Numbered from the stretch's first letter, positions 18,363 through 27,730 are shown. The stretch is 64,000 nt of DNA from Salinimonas lutimaris (GCF_005222225.1 NZ_CP036536.1:892001-956000); one strand, 5' to 3'. Notes: generated by a model from the sequence alone, not told the origin. Program-made: numbers and translations.

Positions 18363-19189
18363 TGTAATCCACTCCCACTTTGGCTAGCTTCAACTGATAC
18401 AGTTTCCTCTGCAATACCGCGAATCAGGTGCACTTTGGGTTTAATCGCCAACGATGGCAGCGGTGCGGCGATACTGGCTGGTTGCTCTGAGGCAGCTGGT
18501 GCTGTTTCCTGCGCTTTGCTGTGACGGGCCAGCTCAACATGACTGTCGTCTACCGGATTGCGCAGTGCCAGCTGCAAGCCGCCACGAGAGCGGGCATTCA
18601 TAAGTTCTTCGGCCTGGGCCAGAGACACCTCTACCGTGACGGCACGTACGACTCTGGGGCGGTTTTCATTGTTTTGCGCAGTCTGGTCGATAGCCAGAAT
18701 CTTGACATTGGCAAGAACGACTTCGGTGATGGTACCTTTACCTTTTTTAAAGGTGTTCAGAACATCCACCTTATCTCCGGGTAGCAGAAACCCGGCGACC
18801 CCAACCACATCGTCCACCCGAATCGATAACGCCCGTTTATCGGCATCGATAAGACTGGCCAGAGAGCTGCCTTCGCCTTTTTCAATCACCCGCTCAGCGC
18901 GCACCAGATCACCGGCATACAGGGTTTCTTTGGCCACCTTGCCGACCACCAGGTCCAGACTGCCGAAACTGCCTTCAGGCGTCAGGTCTTCAGGGTAGGT
19001 GCGCACACGTAGCTGCTTGGCTTCAATCACAGTGCCGATGGGAATAGTCTGGGCTACCTCAACGACCTGCATATAATCGCCTTGCGGCACCGAGGTTGTC
19101 TCTGATAACCACTTGTTTGCCAGGTATACGGCCCCCAGACCGAACACGCCAGATAAGAGTAAAAATAACCAGGTGTTTTTAGTCATCAT
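18359..19189 (-). CDS. rcpC: Flp pilus assembly protein RcpC/CpaB
   Basis: A 276-residue periplasmic, membrane-anchored protein. Residues 7-25 form the N-terminal helix. A SAF domain follows (about 40-105: VAQTIPIGTVIEAKQLRVRTYP), then the CpaB C-terminal domain with IRVDDVVGVAGFLLPGDKVDVL. This is the classic CpaB/RcpC arrangement, thought to support the secretin. The C-terminal tail (about 215-276) is Ala/Pro-rich and variable. It overlaps rcpA by 4 nt. Confidence 0.93.
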   Translation of the reverse strand: MMTKNTWLFLLLSGVFGLGAVYLANKWLSETTSVPQGDYMQVVEVAQTIPIGTVIEAKQLRVRTYPEDLTPEGSFGSLDLVVGKVAKETLYAGDLVRAERVIEKGEGSSLASLIDADKRALSIRVDDVVGVAGFLLPGDKVDVLNTFKKGKGTITEVVLANVKILAIDQTAQNNENRPRVVRAVTVEVSLAQAEELMNARSRGGLQLALRNPVDDSHVELARHSKAQETAPAASEQPASIAAPLPSLAIKPKVHLIRGIAEETVSVEASQSGSGLQ

Positions 19190-19196
19190 CAGATCC

Positions 19197-20525
19197 TCAC
19201 AAGGTAGTCACAAAGTAATGTCGCCAGGCATCGTCCAATAATGCCGGGGTAACATGGCCAGGGAGCTGCCTGAAGCGAACTGCGTCCGCCACAATGCCAA
19301 GCAAATCCCTTGGGTAACAGGGTAAAAAGGGCACCGAATGTGCGTCGTGATAATGATTCAGCAAATAATCCAGCGAGGTGTTATCACACTGCAGCTGCAA
19401 TTCACTGCACATACGCCGCCATAACCGGATATAGTCCGGCCGGGATAACGGGAGCATTTTTATTTTGTAACCAAGCCGGCGTAAAAAGGCATCGTCAGCC
19501 AGCTCCTGAGGATTGAGATTGGTGGAAAACAACATGACCAGCTCAAACGGTATCTCAAAGTGGGCGCCATTATTCAGGCTCAGATAGTCTTTATTTTCTT
19601 CCAGCGGAATAATCCAGCGGTTAAACAGGGTGGCCGGTGAAATTTGCTGACGGCCAAGGTCATCAAGCAGTAGCACCCCATTGTTGGCTTTCATCTGGAT
19701 GGGCGCTTTATATAGCCGGCGGGTAGGATCGTAGCTGACATCCAGCATATCCAGTGTCAGCTCACCCCCGGTAACAATTAAAGGCCGGTTGATTTGCTGG
19801 TAACGAGGATCGGCATCATGGGCCGGCGCTGCGTCGGTAAGTGTATGCACCTGTGGGTCGTAAAGCTGAATAATCTGATTATTGATTTCAATCGCCAGGG
19901 GCTGAAAAACCGGTGTATCGAGCACCTTAATGAGCTGACGACACAGGTAACTTTTGCCGGTACCAGGCAAACCATATAGCAGGACCGGTTTGGTTGAGTT
20001 CAGTGCCATCCCCATGGCTTCCAGCGCTTCGGTTTCAAACATTTCTCCAGCCAGTTTGTCGTTCATCCGGTGGCGGGTTATCTCCTGGTGCCGGTGACTT
20101 TGTTGTTTGACGATCTGCTGGTAAGTGGCCAGCGGTACGGGCGCTGCGCCTGCATAACCACTTTGCTGAAAAGCTTTCTCAGCCTGAGTCTTGCCCAGCC
20201 CGCTCAAGCTGAAGCGGGCCTGTACACTAGCGGCACGGTTTTCCACCCACATCATTTGTTTAGCCTCACCCAGCAGATCCTGGATAATCTTTCCCGGCAG
20301 GCGCAGGCTGCGGGCCAGGCTGTCGAGTGTGGCGACCTGCTGAGTGTATAAGTGCTTAAGCAACAGGTCAGTCAGCAGCGATGGGGTTAAGCCGGTGTCT
20401 GAAACCGTGGCAGGTTTGGCTGGCGCTGAGTTGAGAGTGTTGTCGTTCACCGGATTCTTAAATAAGTCCGGTGATGCCTGAATTTGATTATTGTGATCAG
20501 TAGGGGCATAGGCTGAATACGTCAT
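19197..20525 (-). CDS. AAA+ ATPase with N-terminal winged-helix-like region, in Tad operon
   Basis: A 442-residue protein that is not one of the canonical tad genes. Residues 45-125 look helical and winged-helix-like (LTDLLLKHLYTQQVATLDSLARSL). The AAA+ core has Walker A GLPGTGKS at 185-192, Walker B VLLLDDLGRQ at about 285, a sensor segment ELVMLFSTNLNP and an arginine-containing ALRRLGYK-like stretch (DAFLRRLGYK). The C-terminal domain is helical. It resembles MoxR/AAA_5-type or 'predicted ATPase' proteins seen in some tad loci. The role (chaperone, assembly or regulation) is unknown. It sits 2 nt after tadV and 7 nt before rcpC, so it is co-expressed with the pilus. Confidence 0.85.
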   Translation of the reverse strand: MTYSAYAPTDHNNQIQASPDLFKNPVNDNTLNSAPAKPATVSDTGLTPSLLTDLLLKHLYTQQVATLDSLARSLRLPGKIIQDLLGEAKQMMWVENRAASVQARFSLSGLGKTQAEKAFQQSGYAGAAPVPLATYQQIVKQQSHRHQEITRHRMNDKLAGEMFETEALEAMGMALNSTKPVLLYGLPGTGKSYLCRQLIKVLDTPVFQPLAIEINNQIIQLYDPQVHTLTDAAPAHDADPRYQQINRPLIVTGGELTLDMLDVSYDPTRRLYKAPIQMKANNGVLLLDDLGRQQISPATLFNRWIIPLEENKDYLSLNNGAHFEIPFELVMLFSTNLNPQELADDAFLRRLGYKIKMLPLSRPDYIRLWRRMCSELQLQCDNTSLDYLLNHYHDAHSVPFLPCYPRDLLGIVADAVRFRQLPGHVTPALLDDAWRHYFVTTL

Positions 20526-20527
20526 AG

Positions 20528-21073
20528 CTAGATACCTGCCTGAGCAAAAAACTGGATAAAGGACTGAATCAGTGACGGGTCGCGATAACAGGTGATGGCA
20601 AACCCAAGAGCAAGTGCAGGAGCATAGGGGACCGTCACCGCACCAAGCTCATCTGACTCGGGACGAACATAGCGGCGCATGCAAAAACACAGAAAATAGC
20701 GATGTGCAGTCTTTTTGATGCCATTCCAGCCGGTTTTAAAGGCGGCAACAATAACGGTCAGTAATCCGCCAACTGCAATTCCCCAGGCCAGCGACCATAA
20801 ACTGATAGTGGGACCCAGTAAGGCGCCAACAGCCATCATGAGTTTGACATCACCTGCGCCCAGCATGTTCAGCGCGAATAAGGGCAGGAGTAAGGCAAAC
20901 ATTAGTAGGCAGGCAAGTAACGCATAAGTTAGTTCACTGAGGCCTCCGGTAATCAGATTCAGCAACAGTCCCAGTGCGATAAAAAAGAAACACAGCTGAT
21001 TGGGGATTCGGTATGACCTGAGATCGCTAATTATCGCAATGGCAAACAATAAAAGGGTAAGTGCAATAAACAT
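20528..21073 (-). CDS. tadV: Prepilin peptidase TadV/CpaA (A24 family)
   Basis: An inner-membrane aspartic protease that cleaves Flp prepilin and TadE/TadF, 181 residues with about six membrane helices. The two catalytic aspartates are visible: Asp17 in AIISDLRSYRIPN and Asp75 in the GAGD motif (LGAGDVKLMM). It lacks the N-terminal methylase domain of PilD, as expected for TadV. A hydrophilic loop around residues 118-145 is Arg/Lys-rich. It lies 55 nt after flp. Confidence 0.93.
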   Translation of the reverse strand: MFIALTLLLFAIAIISDLRSYRIPNQLCFFFIALGLLLNLITGGLSELTYALLACLLMFALLLPLFALNMLGAGDVKLMMAVGALLGPTISLWSLAWGIAVGGLLTVIVAAFKTGWNGIKKTAHRYFLCFCMRRYVRPESDELGAVTVPYAPALALGFAITCYRDPSLIQSFIQFFAQAGI

Positions 21074-21128
21074 AAGTCACCTGATGAAGTCGAAAGTCAG
21101 GAGGGAGCGGTAGCTCCCCCCGTAATTT

Positions 21129-21341
21129 TTAGCCTGGATCTGCTGCACAGTCTGTTGTGCTGTCACCAGGCTTAGCGGCTTCACACAGATCTTCAATCGA
21201 TGCGTCGGTCACGGTACCAAGCTGAGTAAATGCTGCCACCAGCCCGCCCACGACCAGTGACCCTGCGATGGCGTATTCAACCGCAGTCAGGCCTGATTCA
21301 TCTTCGATAAACTCTTGTAAAAGTGTGTTTAGATTTTTCAT
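21129..21341 (-). CDS. flp: Flp/Fap pilin component, major Tad pilin
   Basis: A 70-residue prepilin, first gene of the Tad operon. I chose the ATG at 21341: a GGAG box sits 6 nt upstream, while the in-frame ATG six bases earlier touches that box. The prepilin motif is intact, with cleavage expected after Gly in DESGLTAVEYAIAG, leaving Glu5-Tyr6 in the mature protein, followed by the hydrophobic helix. The C-terminus carries two cysteines (LCEAAK and TDCAAD), which could be disulfide-linked; this is uncommon for short Flp pilins. Phased TTGCG repeats lie upstream. Confidence 0.93.
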   Translation of the reverse strand: MKNLNTLLQEFIEDESGLTAVEYAIAGSLVVGGLVAAFTQLGTVTDASIEDLCEAAKPGDSTTDCAADPG

Positions 21342-21453
21342 ATCCATCTCCGTTACAGTTTTAAGTGAGCCAGCCAATCATCACTTGAGCACAACCTCTG
21401 ATTAGTTGGTGAAGCTATTTTATCGGTGTAGTGATCCCAAAATCTTTCACCCA

Positions 21454-21521
21454 GTTGCGGCCTGTAACAGGAAATTGCGTTGTGTTGTATGTAGTTGCGT
21501 GTGGCTGTCATAAAATTGCGA
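21454..21521 (-). promoter_or_regulatory. Four helically phased TTGCG direct repeats upstream of flp
   Basis: TTGCG occurs at 21455, 21475, 21495 and 21516, always preceded by AA or AG (ARTTGCG). Spacing is 20, 20 and 21 bp, about two helical turns, so all four would lie on one face of the DNA. They are 115-180 bp upstream of the flp start codon. No strong sigma-70 promoter is obvious nearer flp, which fits an activator-dependent promoter. The binding protein is unknown; regulator function is inferred from the spacing alone. Confidence 0.6.
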
Positions 21522-21612
21522 GGCTGCAATTAACCGGTTCTTACGCTTTGACCAGCAGCTTTTGCCTCACCGGTCCCTGATTTACGAGAGACTGACATGC
21601 GGGCAGGACACA

Positions 21613-21790
21613 CACAGATAAAACCTGACGCTCAGAGGATAAGTTTGACTCCCACAATTAAAAATCTGCGCCCGGGGACAAGTTGGACAGGCACAATTAA
21701 AAACTGCGCCTGGGGACAACTAGGACACGCACAGATAAAACCTGACGCCCGGGGACAACCAGGACAGGCACAGATAAAACCCGTGCCCAG
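21613..21790. repeat. Tandem array of 38-40 bp repeats between flp and the L,D-transpeptidase gene
   Basis: Four full units and one partial start at 21613, 21653, 21692, 21730 and 21769 (lengths 40, 39, 38, 39, about 22). Each begins CACARWTAAAA and contains a core close to CGGGGACAA-GGACAGG in units 2-4; unit 1 is diverged. The array lies in a 491-bp gene-free gap (21342-21832) with the TTGCG repeats. It contains no GTGGGTGTC word and so belongs to a different repeat family from those at 33-58 kb. Confidence 0.85.
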
Positions 21791-21832
21791 TACCATTATG
21801 ATGTTGATAAGGAAATGTGTGAGATATGAAAA

Positions 21833-23260
21833 TTAAAAAGTGCGTTGCTTGGTCAGCTGGCGCTGATGAAAAGGCGTATCGGTGACATCCACCTGATAGA
21901 TGTCTTTCAGCCAGATAAGCCGGTTTTGTCTGACTACCACCGTTTGATAATTGATGTAGACCGGGATCGGTTCGGCCAGGCGATAATGTCGGGTTTGATT
22001 ATTGTTATGTGTCAGTGCAGCGTCGGCAAGAATAAGCTGCGCCAGCTTACCCGGCTCAGCCAGTCGGATGCATCCGTGACTTAACGCGCGGTTTTGATGA
22101 CTGAAAAACTGTTTTTGCGGTGTATCGTGCAAGTAAATCGCATCGTGATTCTTAATATTAAAGCGCCATTGGCCCAGCGCATTGGAAGCACCGGGGCGCT
22201 GTACCAGTAAATGGGTTTTATATTGCGCCCGAGGATCTTTAAGACCGGCCTGAAGTGGCAGGCGCTGTGTAGGATCACGGCGTGACACCCAGTGAAACCC
22301 TTGTTGGGCCAACCATCCGGGTGACGTGTCCAGAGCCGACAACAACTCCCCTTTGACGATGCTGGCAGTAGGCACCCACTGCGGGTGCTGTGTAATACGG
22401 TCGATTTCAGTTAGCATAACCGGTGTTGGCGTAAAGGGAGTGCCTACTACCACAGGCATGGAAGCAATGGTCTGACGGTGCGCAATATAGGACAGGGTAA
22501 ACTCTGGAATATTGACAGTGATATATCGCGAGGGAGGTAACGAGGGAAGCGACAATAGACGGTACAGATTTTGTTGTAAAACAGACAGCCGTGCAGCAGG
22601 GGGCAGGGACAATCTTTGACGGGTGAGCTCATTCAGCATGCCACTTTGTGGCAGGCCATGACGAGCCTGAAACCGGCGTAGGGCCTGCTGAACCGCAGGC
22701 GTAAAACTATGTTGCTGGGATGTATGGGGGGCAGTGTAATCGCCCAGACTTTTCAGCATAAAAATCAATGAGCCAATATGGTGGTGTCGCTGACCCAGCC
22801 GAGGGGTAAACGTGACCGGTATTTCAGGCCAGGTCACTCTGGCCAGTTGCCTGAACTTTGAAATAGCAGCGCGTAATGCCAGCACATCGGCAAAGCGCGG
22901 CAGTTGCTGGTCAATTAATTCAGTTAACCGGTTGTTGTGGTGGGCCTGAACAATGGCTGGCAGAGTAAGTTGGTACTGTGAGACCTGATGGCCAATAACA
23001 ATGTGATTAATGGCCAGCAGAGAGCGGGTAAGGTAAGTATCAGTGGTGGCAATATCACGTGCCTCAGCCTGACTCAGTATGCCGGCGTCCCGCATGCCCA
23101 GATCGGCCATCAGGCTGAGCAATTCAATACCTGACAGCGACAGACGGGGGCCGTCAAACCAGATGGGTGTCTGGAGGGGCAGATTTGGCGGCGCAGCAAA
23201 TGACCGACTGCCAGCTGACAGACTCAGGCACAGCAAGATAGCTACCATGACAGCTTTCAT
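21833..23260 (-). CDS. L,D-transpeptidase, YcbB/LdtD type, periplasmic
   Basis: A 475-residue peptidoglycan cross-linking enzyme. It has a signal peptide (residues 1-22), a peptidoglycan-binding domain at about 188-235 (FTPAVQQALRRFQARHGLPQSG), and a YkuD catalytic domain from about 265. The active-site motif SHGCIRLAEP places the nucleophile at Cys397 with the upstream His-containing IYLHDTP segment. The overall length is shorter than E. coli YcbB (about 615), mainly in the N-terminal part. Its ATG overlaps the stop of the upstream AraC gene (ATGA), so both are translated from one mRNA. Confidence 0.92.
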   Translation of the reverse strand: MKAVMVAILLCLSLSAGSRSFAAPPNLPLQTPIWFDGPRLSLSGIELLSLMADLGMRDAGILSQAEARDIATTDTYLTRSLLAINHIVIGHQVSQYQLTLPAIVQAHHNNRLTELIDQQLPRFADVLALRAAISKFRQLARVTWPEIPVTFTPRLGQRHHHIGSLIFMLKSLGDYTAPHTSQQHSFTPAVQQALRRFQARHGLPQSGMLNELTRQRLSLPPAARLSVLQQNLYRLLSLPSLPPSRYITVNIPEFTLSYIAHRQTIASMPVVVGTPFTPTPVMLTEIDRITQHPQWVPTASIVKGELLSALDTSPGWLAQQGFHWVSRRDPTQRLPLQAGLKDPRAQYKTHLLVQRPGASNALGQWRFNIKNHDAIYLHDTPQKQFFSHQNRALSHGCIRLAEPGKLAQLILADAALTHNNNQTRHYRLAEPIPVYINYQTVVVRQNRLIWLKDIYQVDVTDTPFHQRQLTKQRTF

Positions 23261-24120
23261 ATCGCCGCTCTGAGCTGCACCCGCTCTGCCGGAATAGTCT
23301 GATTCGCTAACCGGCGCACATAGGGCAATATGGTCAGGCGCAGGTGCTGATAGCGTCGAAACCTGTCATCCAGAGCAAATTGCCGGTTACCCGCCAAATA
23401 AGCGGTCGGGGTAATGCCGAACATATCCTTGAAGGCTTTGCAAAAATGTGACGGGCTGGAAAAACCCAGTCCAAAAGCTACACTGGTGATATTGGCTCTG
23501 GGGTCAGCCAGCAGGGTTTCTGCTTCTTCCAGACGGCGGCAGGTAAGATAGTGCCTGAAGCCAATACCACAAACGTCCTTAAACAGATGACTGACCCGGC
23601 TTGGGCTCAGACTCAGGGCGTCTGAGACTTTGGCCAGCGAAAGCTTGGCGCAGAAGTGTTCTTCTATCAGCTCAATAATTTCTTCAAAATTGATCGCACA
23701 CTGAATACTCAGCTCATCCCCCTCGAAGTCGCGGGGCTTATCGAAAGCTCGCTTTGAATCCAGTATGGGGAGCAGGCTGTCCTGCAGTCGCTCAGTTTCT
23801 CTGGCCAGAATCGGCAATACCACAACATCGTCAACGTGAGTTCTTAATAACTCGCACATTGCAGGTACAGTGAGGTGCGCAGCTAATACAATTAAGTGAT
23901 GACAGCCGCGTCGTTTAAGATCTGCCAGATTGAAAATGTGTTTGTTGTTCAGGTCTGACATTACATAAGCGATAACGGGCGGTGCCTGATTATCAGTAAA
24001 AGTAAAGTCAGAGAAAGGCCGGCAGTGAGCCGGTATAACAAGGCTAAGCTCATCAAACACTTCCTGCATCATCGCAGGGTGTGAACCCGTGATAGTGAGT
24101 ACTTTATTATCCATGCTCAT
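23257..24120 (-). CDS. AraC-family transcriptional regulator
   Basis: A 287-residue regulator with a C-terminal AraC DNA-binding domain at about 165-260. Both helix-turn-helix units are visible: LSLAKVSDALSLSPSRVSHLFKDVCG and ITSVAFGLGFSSPSHFCKAFKDMFG. The N-terminal 125 residues look like a degenerate receiver (alternating strands, no clear phospho-acceptor Asp). I prefer the ATG at 24120, which has a GGA box; a GTG three bases earlier is possible. It is translationally coupled to the L,D-transpeptidase, so cell-wall regulation is a reasonable guess, but the target is not known. Confidence 0.88.
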   Translation of the reverse strand: MSMDNKVLTITGSHPAMMQEVFDELSLVIPAHCRPFSDFTFTDNQAPPVIAYVMSDLNNKHIFNLADLKRRGCHHLIVLAAHLTVPAMCELLRTHVDDVVVLPILARETERLQDSLLPILDSKRAFDKPRDFEGDELSIQCAINFEEIIELIEEHFCAKLSLAKVSDALSLSPSRVSHLFKDVCGIGFRHYLTCRRLEEAETLLADPRANITSVAFGLGFSSPSHFCKAFKDMFGITPTAYLAGNRQFALDDRFRRYQHLRLTILPYVRRLANQTIPAERVQLRAAI

Positions 24121-24123
24121 CAC

Positions 24124-24424
24124 ATCCAGTAAAACGAACAGGCCAGACTTTATAAGGCTGAAGCGGCACCGATGTGTAGTGTTGCCCTGTTATAATCGTG
24201 TGGCGGGCTTTTATTGATGGTGCCAGCGAGACAGCCTTCCCAAGGTTTATTGTCTCACAAAGGAATTAGCATATTTTGCGCCACTATTCGTTTTTTCTTA
24301 TATTTCACTTGTTTAAATTAAATTAATACAGCAAGCCTTATTTAGATGTAACAAAACTGTAAAATATCTGGACGTTTTTTGAGCGATCAAGCCGCTGCGG
24401 TCGCTGACGGCAGCGGCACAAGCT
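24124..24424. other. Intergenic region between poxB and araC-family gene
   Basis: About 300 bp with no gene. An inverted repeat GCCGCTGC (24391-24398) / GCAGCGGC (24410-24417) lies just after the poxB stop on the minus strand and may terminate poxB, although no T run follows. The AT-rich stretch at 24250-24380 should hold the promoter of the AraC-type gene further along. Confidence 0.5.
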
Positions 24425-26149
24425 TTAACGAAATAGGTTAGTTTTCCCCAATGCTATGATTTCATTACCTTTACCGTTTAAAATCGCTTTTAACATATAT
24501 AGACTAAAGCCTTTGGCTTGTTCCATCTCAATTTTAGGCGGCATCACCAATTCCTGGCTGGCGGTTTCGACACACAATACCGCCGGGCCATCACAGGCAA
24601 GCCAGTTACTGACCGCATCAGAAAGCCTGGCAGGTTCGCTCACGCTGATCCCGGTTATACCGGCTGCTTCTGCAATGGCCGCAAAGTCTGGATTGGTAAG
24701 ATCAGTATCACTGGATAAGTAACCTCCGGCTTTCATTTCCATGGCCACGAAGCCTAGTGAATGATTGTTATAAATGACCACCTTTACCGGCAGCTTATGT
24801 TGCCGTAACGACAGTAAATCCCCCATCAGCATGGAAAAACCGCCGTCACCACATAAGGCGATGACCTGGCGCTGTTTGTCTGTTGCCTGAGCGCCGATGG
24901 CCTGGGCCAGCGCATTAGCCATCGAACCATGACTGAATGAGCCCAGCAGACGCCGACGACCATTCATCGACAAATAACGAGCCGCCCATACCGTTGGCGT
25001 GCCGACATCACAGGTGAAAACGGCATCATCAGCCGCCTGTTCGTTGATCAAACGGGTCAGGTATTGAGGGTGAATCAGCTTATCATCAGCATCAGCGCGG
25101 GCCAGTTCATCCAGATCGCCACGCGCCTTTTTATAACTGGACACACACTCGTTTAAATGGCTGTCATCTTCATTTGCGTTGAGCTGTGGCAGTAACTGTT
25201 CAATTGTTGCGTGGGTGTCGCCGGTGACCCCCAGCGTTAACTGCGCATGTCGACCAATGGCAGTCGGGTCATTATCAATCTGCAGGATGGTGGCGTTTTT
25301 GGGATAAAATTCGCGGTAAGGAAAACCGGAGCCGATAATCAGCAGGGTATCGGCTTCTTCCATTGCATGATAGCCGGAGGCAAAGCCAATCAGGCCGGTC
25401 ATGCCTACATCGTAGGGATTATCGTACTCAATATACTCTTTTCCCCGTAGCGCATGAACAATCGGGGCCTTGAGTGCTTTGGCCAGCTGACACACTTGCT
25501 GATGTGCCCCTTTTACGCCAGCCCCGCATAATAAAGTAACTTTTTTACTTTTATTAAGATGCTCAGCAAGCTGTTTCAATGCTTCGGAAGAAGGATGAGC
25601 AGTGGCCGGCAAAGTGGATGTCCAACGTGGTGAAATGCCGTCAGGCATGGATTGCAGCGCCACATCGCCTGGCACCACAATCACCGCCACACCGCGATGT
25701 AAAACAGCCTGACGCATGGCGGTTTCAAGCAACTGAGGCATTTGCGCAGGGTTGGATAACAATTCACAATACACACTACACTCGCTGAACAGTGTCTGTG
25801 GGCGGGTTTCCTGAAAATACTGAGTGCCGATTTCACTGGAAGGGATATGCGAGGCAATGGCCAGCACGGGTACCCGGTTTCGGTGGCAGTCATATAAACC
25901 GTTGATCAGGTGCATATTGCCCGGACCACAGGATCCGGCGCACACCGCCAGGCGATCCGTTAAGTGGGCCTCGGCGCCAGCGGCGAATGCGGCCACTTCT
26001 TCATGTCTGGTGCCCAGCCATTCAATCGTTCCTAAACTGCGAAGCCGGTCACTGATGCCGTTTAATGAATCACCAGTCACCCCCCATATACGTTCAACCC
26101 CTGCCTGTTCAAGAGTCTTAACAATAAAGTCAGCTACGCTATGGCTCAT
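24425..26149 (-). CDS. poxB: Pyruvate dehydrogenase (quinone) PoxB-like, ThDP-dependent
   Basis: A peripheral membrane flavoenzyme that oxidatively decarboxylates pyruvate to acetate and CO2 and passes electrons to ubiquinone. It has 574 residues from the ATG at 26149, which has an AAGGA box 6 nt upstream; an ATG two codons earlier is too close to that box. The three ThDP-enzyme domains are present: N-terminal PYR ([24 protein letters not shown]), a central FAD domain, and C-terminal PP with the metal/ThDP motif [15 protein letters not shown]...NNHSLGF. The C-terminal tail is hydrophobic and may be the lipid-binding autoinhibitory peptide. It is divergent from sstT. Confidence 0.9.
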   Translation of the reverse strand: MSHSVADFIVKTLEQAGVERIWGVTGDSLNGISDRLRSLGTIEWLGTRHEEVAAFAAGAEAHLTDRLAVCAGSCGPGNMHLINGLYDCHRNRVPVLAIASHIPSSEIGTQYFQETRPQTLFSECSVYCELLSNPAQMPQLLETAMRQAVLHRGVAVIVVPGDVALQSMPDGISPRWTSTLPATAHPSSEALKQLAEHLNKSKKVTLLCGAGVKGAHQQVCQLAKALKAPIVHALRGKEYIEYDNPYDVGMTGLIGFASGYHAMEEADTLLIIGSGFPYREFYPKNATILQIDNDPTAIGRHAQLTLGVTGDTHATIEQLLPQLNANEDDSHLNECVSSYKKARGDLDELARADADDKLIHPQYLTRLINEQAADDAVFTCDVGTPTVWAARYLSMNGRRRLLGSFSHGSMANALAQAIGAQATDKQRQVIALCGDGGFSMLMGDLLSLRQHKLPVKVVIYNNHSLGFVAMEMKAGGYLSSDTDLTNPDFAAIAEAAGITGISVSEPARLSDAVSNWLACDGPAVLCVETASQELVMPPKIEMEQAKGFSLYMLKAILNGKGNEIIALGKTNLFR

Positions 26150-26421
26150 TTTCATTCCTTTTTACCTGCAATAGAGTCAATGGCTACGATGAACACAGCA
26201 CTAAGTTTTCCTCGCGGCTGAATTTGCGACAGGTGGGGCAAAATGGCGTATCAACGTCGGCTACACCAGAAGTCGGCATACATGCTGGCGCGCTTTTGAG
26301 CGGTTGTTAAATACAATCGTTAGTTTTGTCAGGTTTTGCGGGCAATGAAGGGCAAAAAGGTTCAATTTTTACAGGTGATCCTTTATGGTGCTCGCTCAAA
26401 AATAACAACGGAACTCTTTTA

Positions 26422-27642
26422 ATGTCTTCAGATGTGACACCAACTCTGTTTCAGCGATACATGAACGGCAATATTGTGCTGCAGATTGTGATCGGTATTG
26501 CTGTTGGAATTGGCCTGGCGCTGATACTTCCGGATACTGCTCAGACGGCGGGACTATTGGGAGAAATATTTGTTAAAGCGCTGAAGGCCATTGCCCCATT
26601 GCTGGTTTTTATTCTGGTGATGGCATCTATTGCCAACCACAAAAAAAACCAGGACACCCACATTAAACCTGTACTGGTGTTGTATCTTGCCGGTACCTTG
26701 GTAGCAGCAACCACTGCGGTCATCTTCAGCTTTGCATTCCCCACTACACTGGATTTGGTGGCCAATGAGGTCAGCCAAACCGCACCGGAAGGGGTTGGTG
26801 AAGTATTGCGTACGCTGGTATTCAATATGGTTGATAACCCGGTGAATGCACTGGTTACCGGTAATTATGTTGGCCTGATCACCTGGGCTGTCGGCCTGGG
26901 ATTTGGCTTGCGTCATGCCAGTGACACCACCAAAGAAGTGATGCAAAACCTGGCGGACAGTGTTACCGCCGTAGTCGGGTTTGTGATCCGCCTGGCGCCG
27001 TTTGGTATTTTCGGTCTTGTGGCCAATACGGTGGCTAGCACTGGCTTTCATACCCTTTTAGGGTACACGCATCTGCTGATGGTACTGCTGGGCGCCATGT
27101 TGTTTATTGCTTTGGTGACGAACCCACTGCTGGTTTACCTGGCAACCCGTAAAAATCCGTATCCACTGGTATTTAAATGCCTGAAAGAAAGTGGACTTAC
27201 GGCATTTTTTACCCGCAGTTCAGCGGCCAATATTCCAGTGAATATGGCATTGTGTAAACGTCTGAAACTGGATGAAGATACTTACTCTGTATCCATACCG
27301 CTAGGGGCGACCATTAATATGGGCGGCGCTGCAATTACGATTACCGTACTGACGCTGGCGGCCGCGAATACCCTGGGCATTCCGGTAGACTTACCCTCTG
27401 CCATTCTGCTTAGTGTGATTGCGGCAGTATCAGCCTGTGGCAGTTCAGGTGTGGCAGGCGGCTCGCTGCTACTAATCCCGCTTGCCTGTAGCCTGTTCAA
27501 CATTCCCAACGACATTGCAATGCAGGTTGTGGCCGTTGGATTTATTCTGGGAGTTTTACAGGATTCTGCTGAAACAGCCCTGAACAGCTCAACCGATGTA
27601 CTGTTTACCGCCGCCGCCTGTAAACGCGCCGAAAATTCTTAA
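26422..27642 (+). CDS. sstT: Serine/threonine:Na+ symporter SstT
   Basis: A DAACS-family inner-membrane carrier that takes up serine and threonine with Na+, 407 residues. I chose the ATG at 26422, which gives the usual family length; the longer open frame adds 32 hydrophilic residues with no support. Eight membrane helices and two re-entrant loops are visible. Signature segments are [35 protein letters not shown] and [20 protein letters not shown]. It shares a 270-bp divergent promoter region with poxB. Confidence 0.93.
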   Translation: MSSDVTPTLFQRYMNGNIVLQIVIGIAVGIGLALILPDTAQTAGLLGEIFVKALKAIAPLLVFILVMASIANHKKNQDTHIKPVLVLYLAGTLVAATTAVIFSFAFPTTLDLVANEVSQTAPEGVGEVLRTLVFNMVDNPVNALVTGNYVGLITWAVGLGFGLRHASDTTKEVMQNLADSVTAVVGFVIRLAPFGIFGLVANTVASTGFHTLLGYTHLLMVLLGAMLFIALVTNPLLVYLATRKNPYPLVFKCLKESGLTAFFTRSSAANIPVNMALCKRLKLDEDTYSVSIPLGATINMGGAAITITVLTLAAANTLGIPVDLPSAILLSVIAAVSACGSSGVAGGSLLLIPLACSLFNIPNDIAMQVVAVGFILGVLQDSAETALNSSTDVLFTAAACKRAENS

Positions 27643-27695
27643 CAGCACATTCTAATCGTCCGCTGCCCAGCGCTCTGTCATGGCTTGTCAGTGCG

Positions 27696-27730
27696 CTTGG
27701 TAATTGTGCAAGGGATGCACAATTACCAAG
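27696..27730. terminator. Perfect 15-bp inverted repeat downstream of sstT
   Basis: CTTGGTAATTGTGCA at 27696-27710 is an exact inverse complement of 27716-27730, with a 5-nt loop. It begins 54 nt after the sstT stop. The stem is long, but no T tract follows, so it may be a terminator, an mRNA 3'-end stabiliser or a protein-binding site. The rest of the 420-bp gap to the next gene (27643-28062) shows no gene. It has a short palindrome CATATAGTATATG near 27950. Confidence 0.6.
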
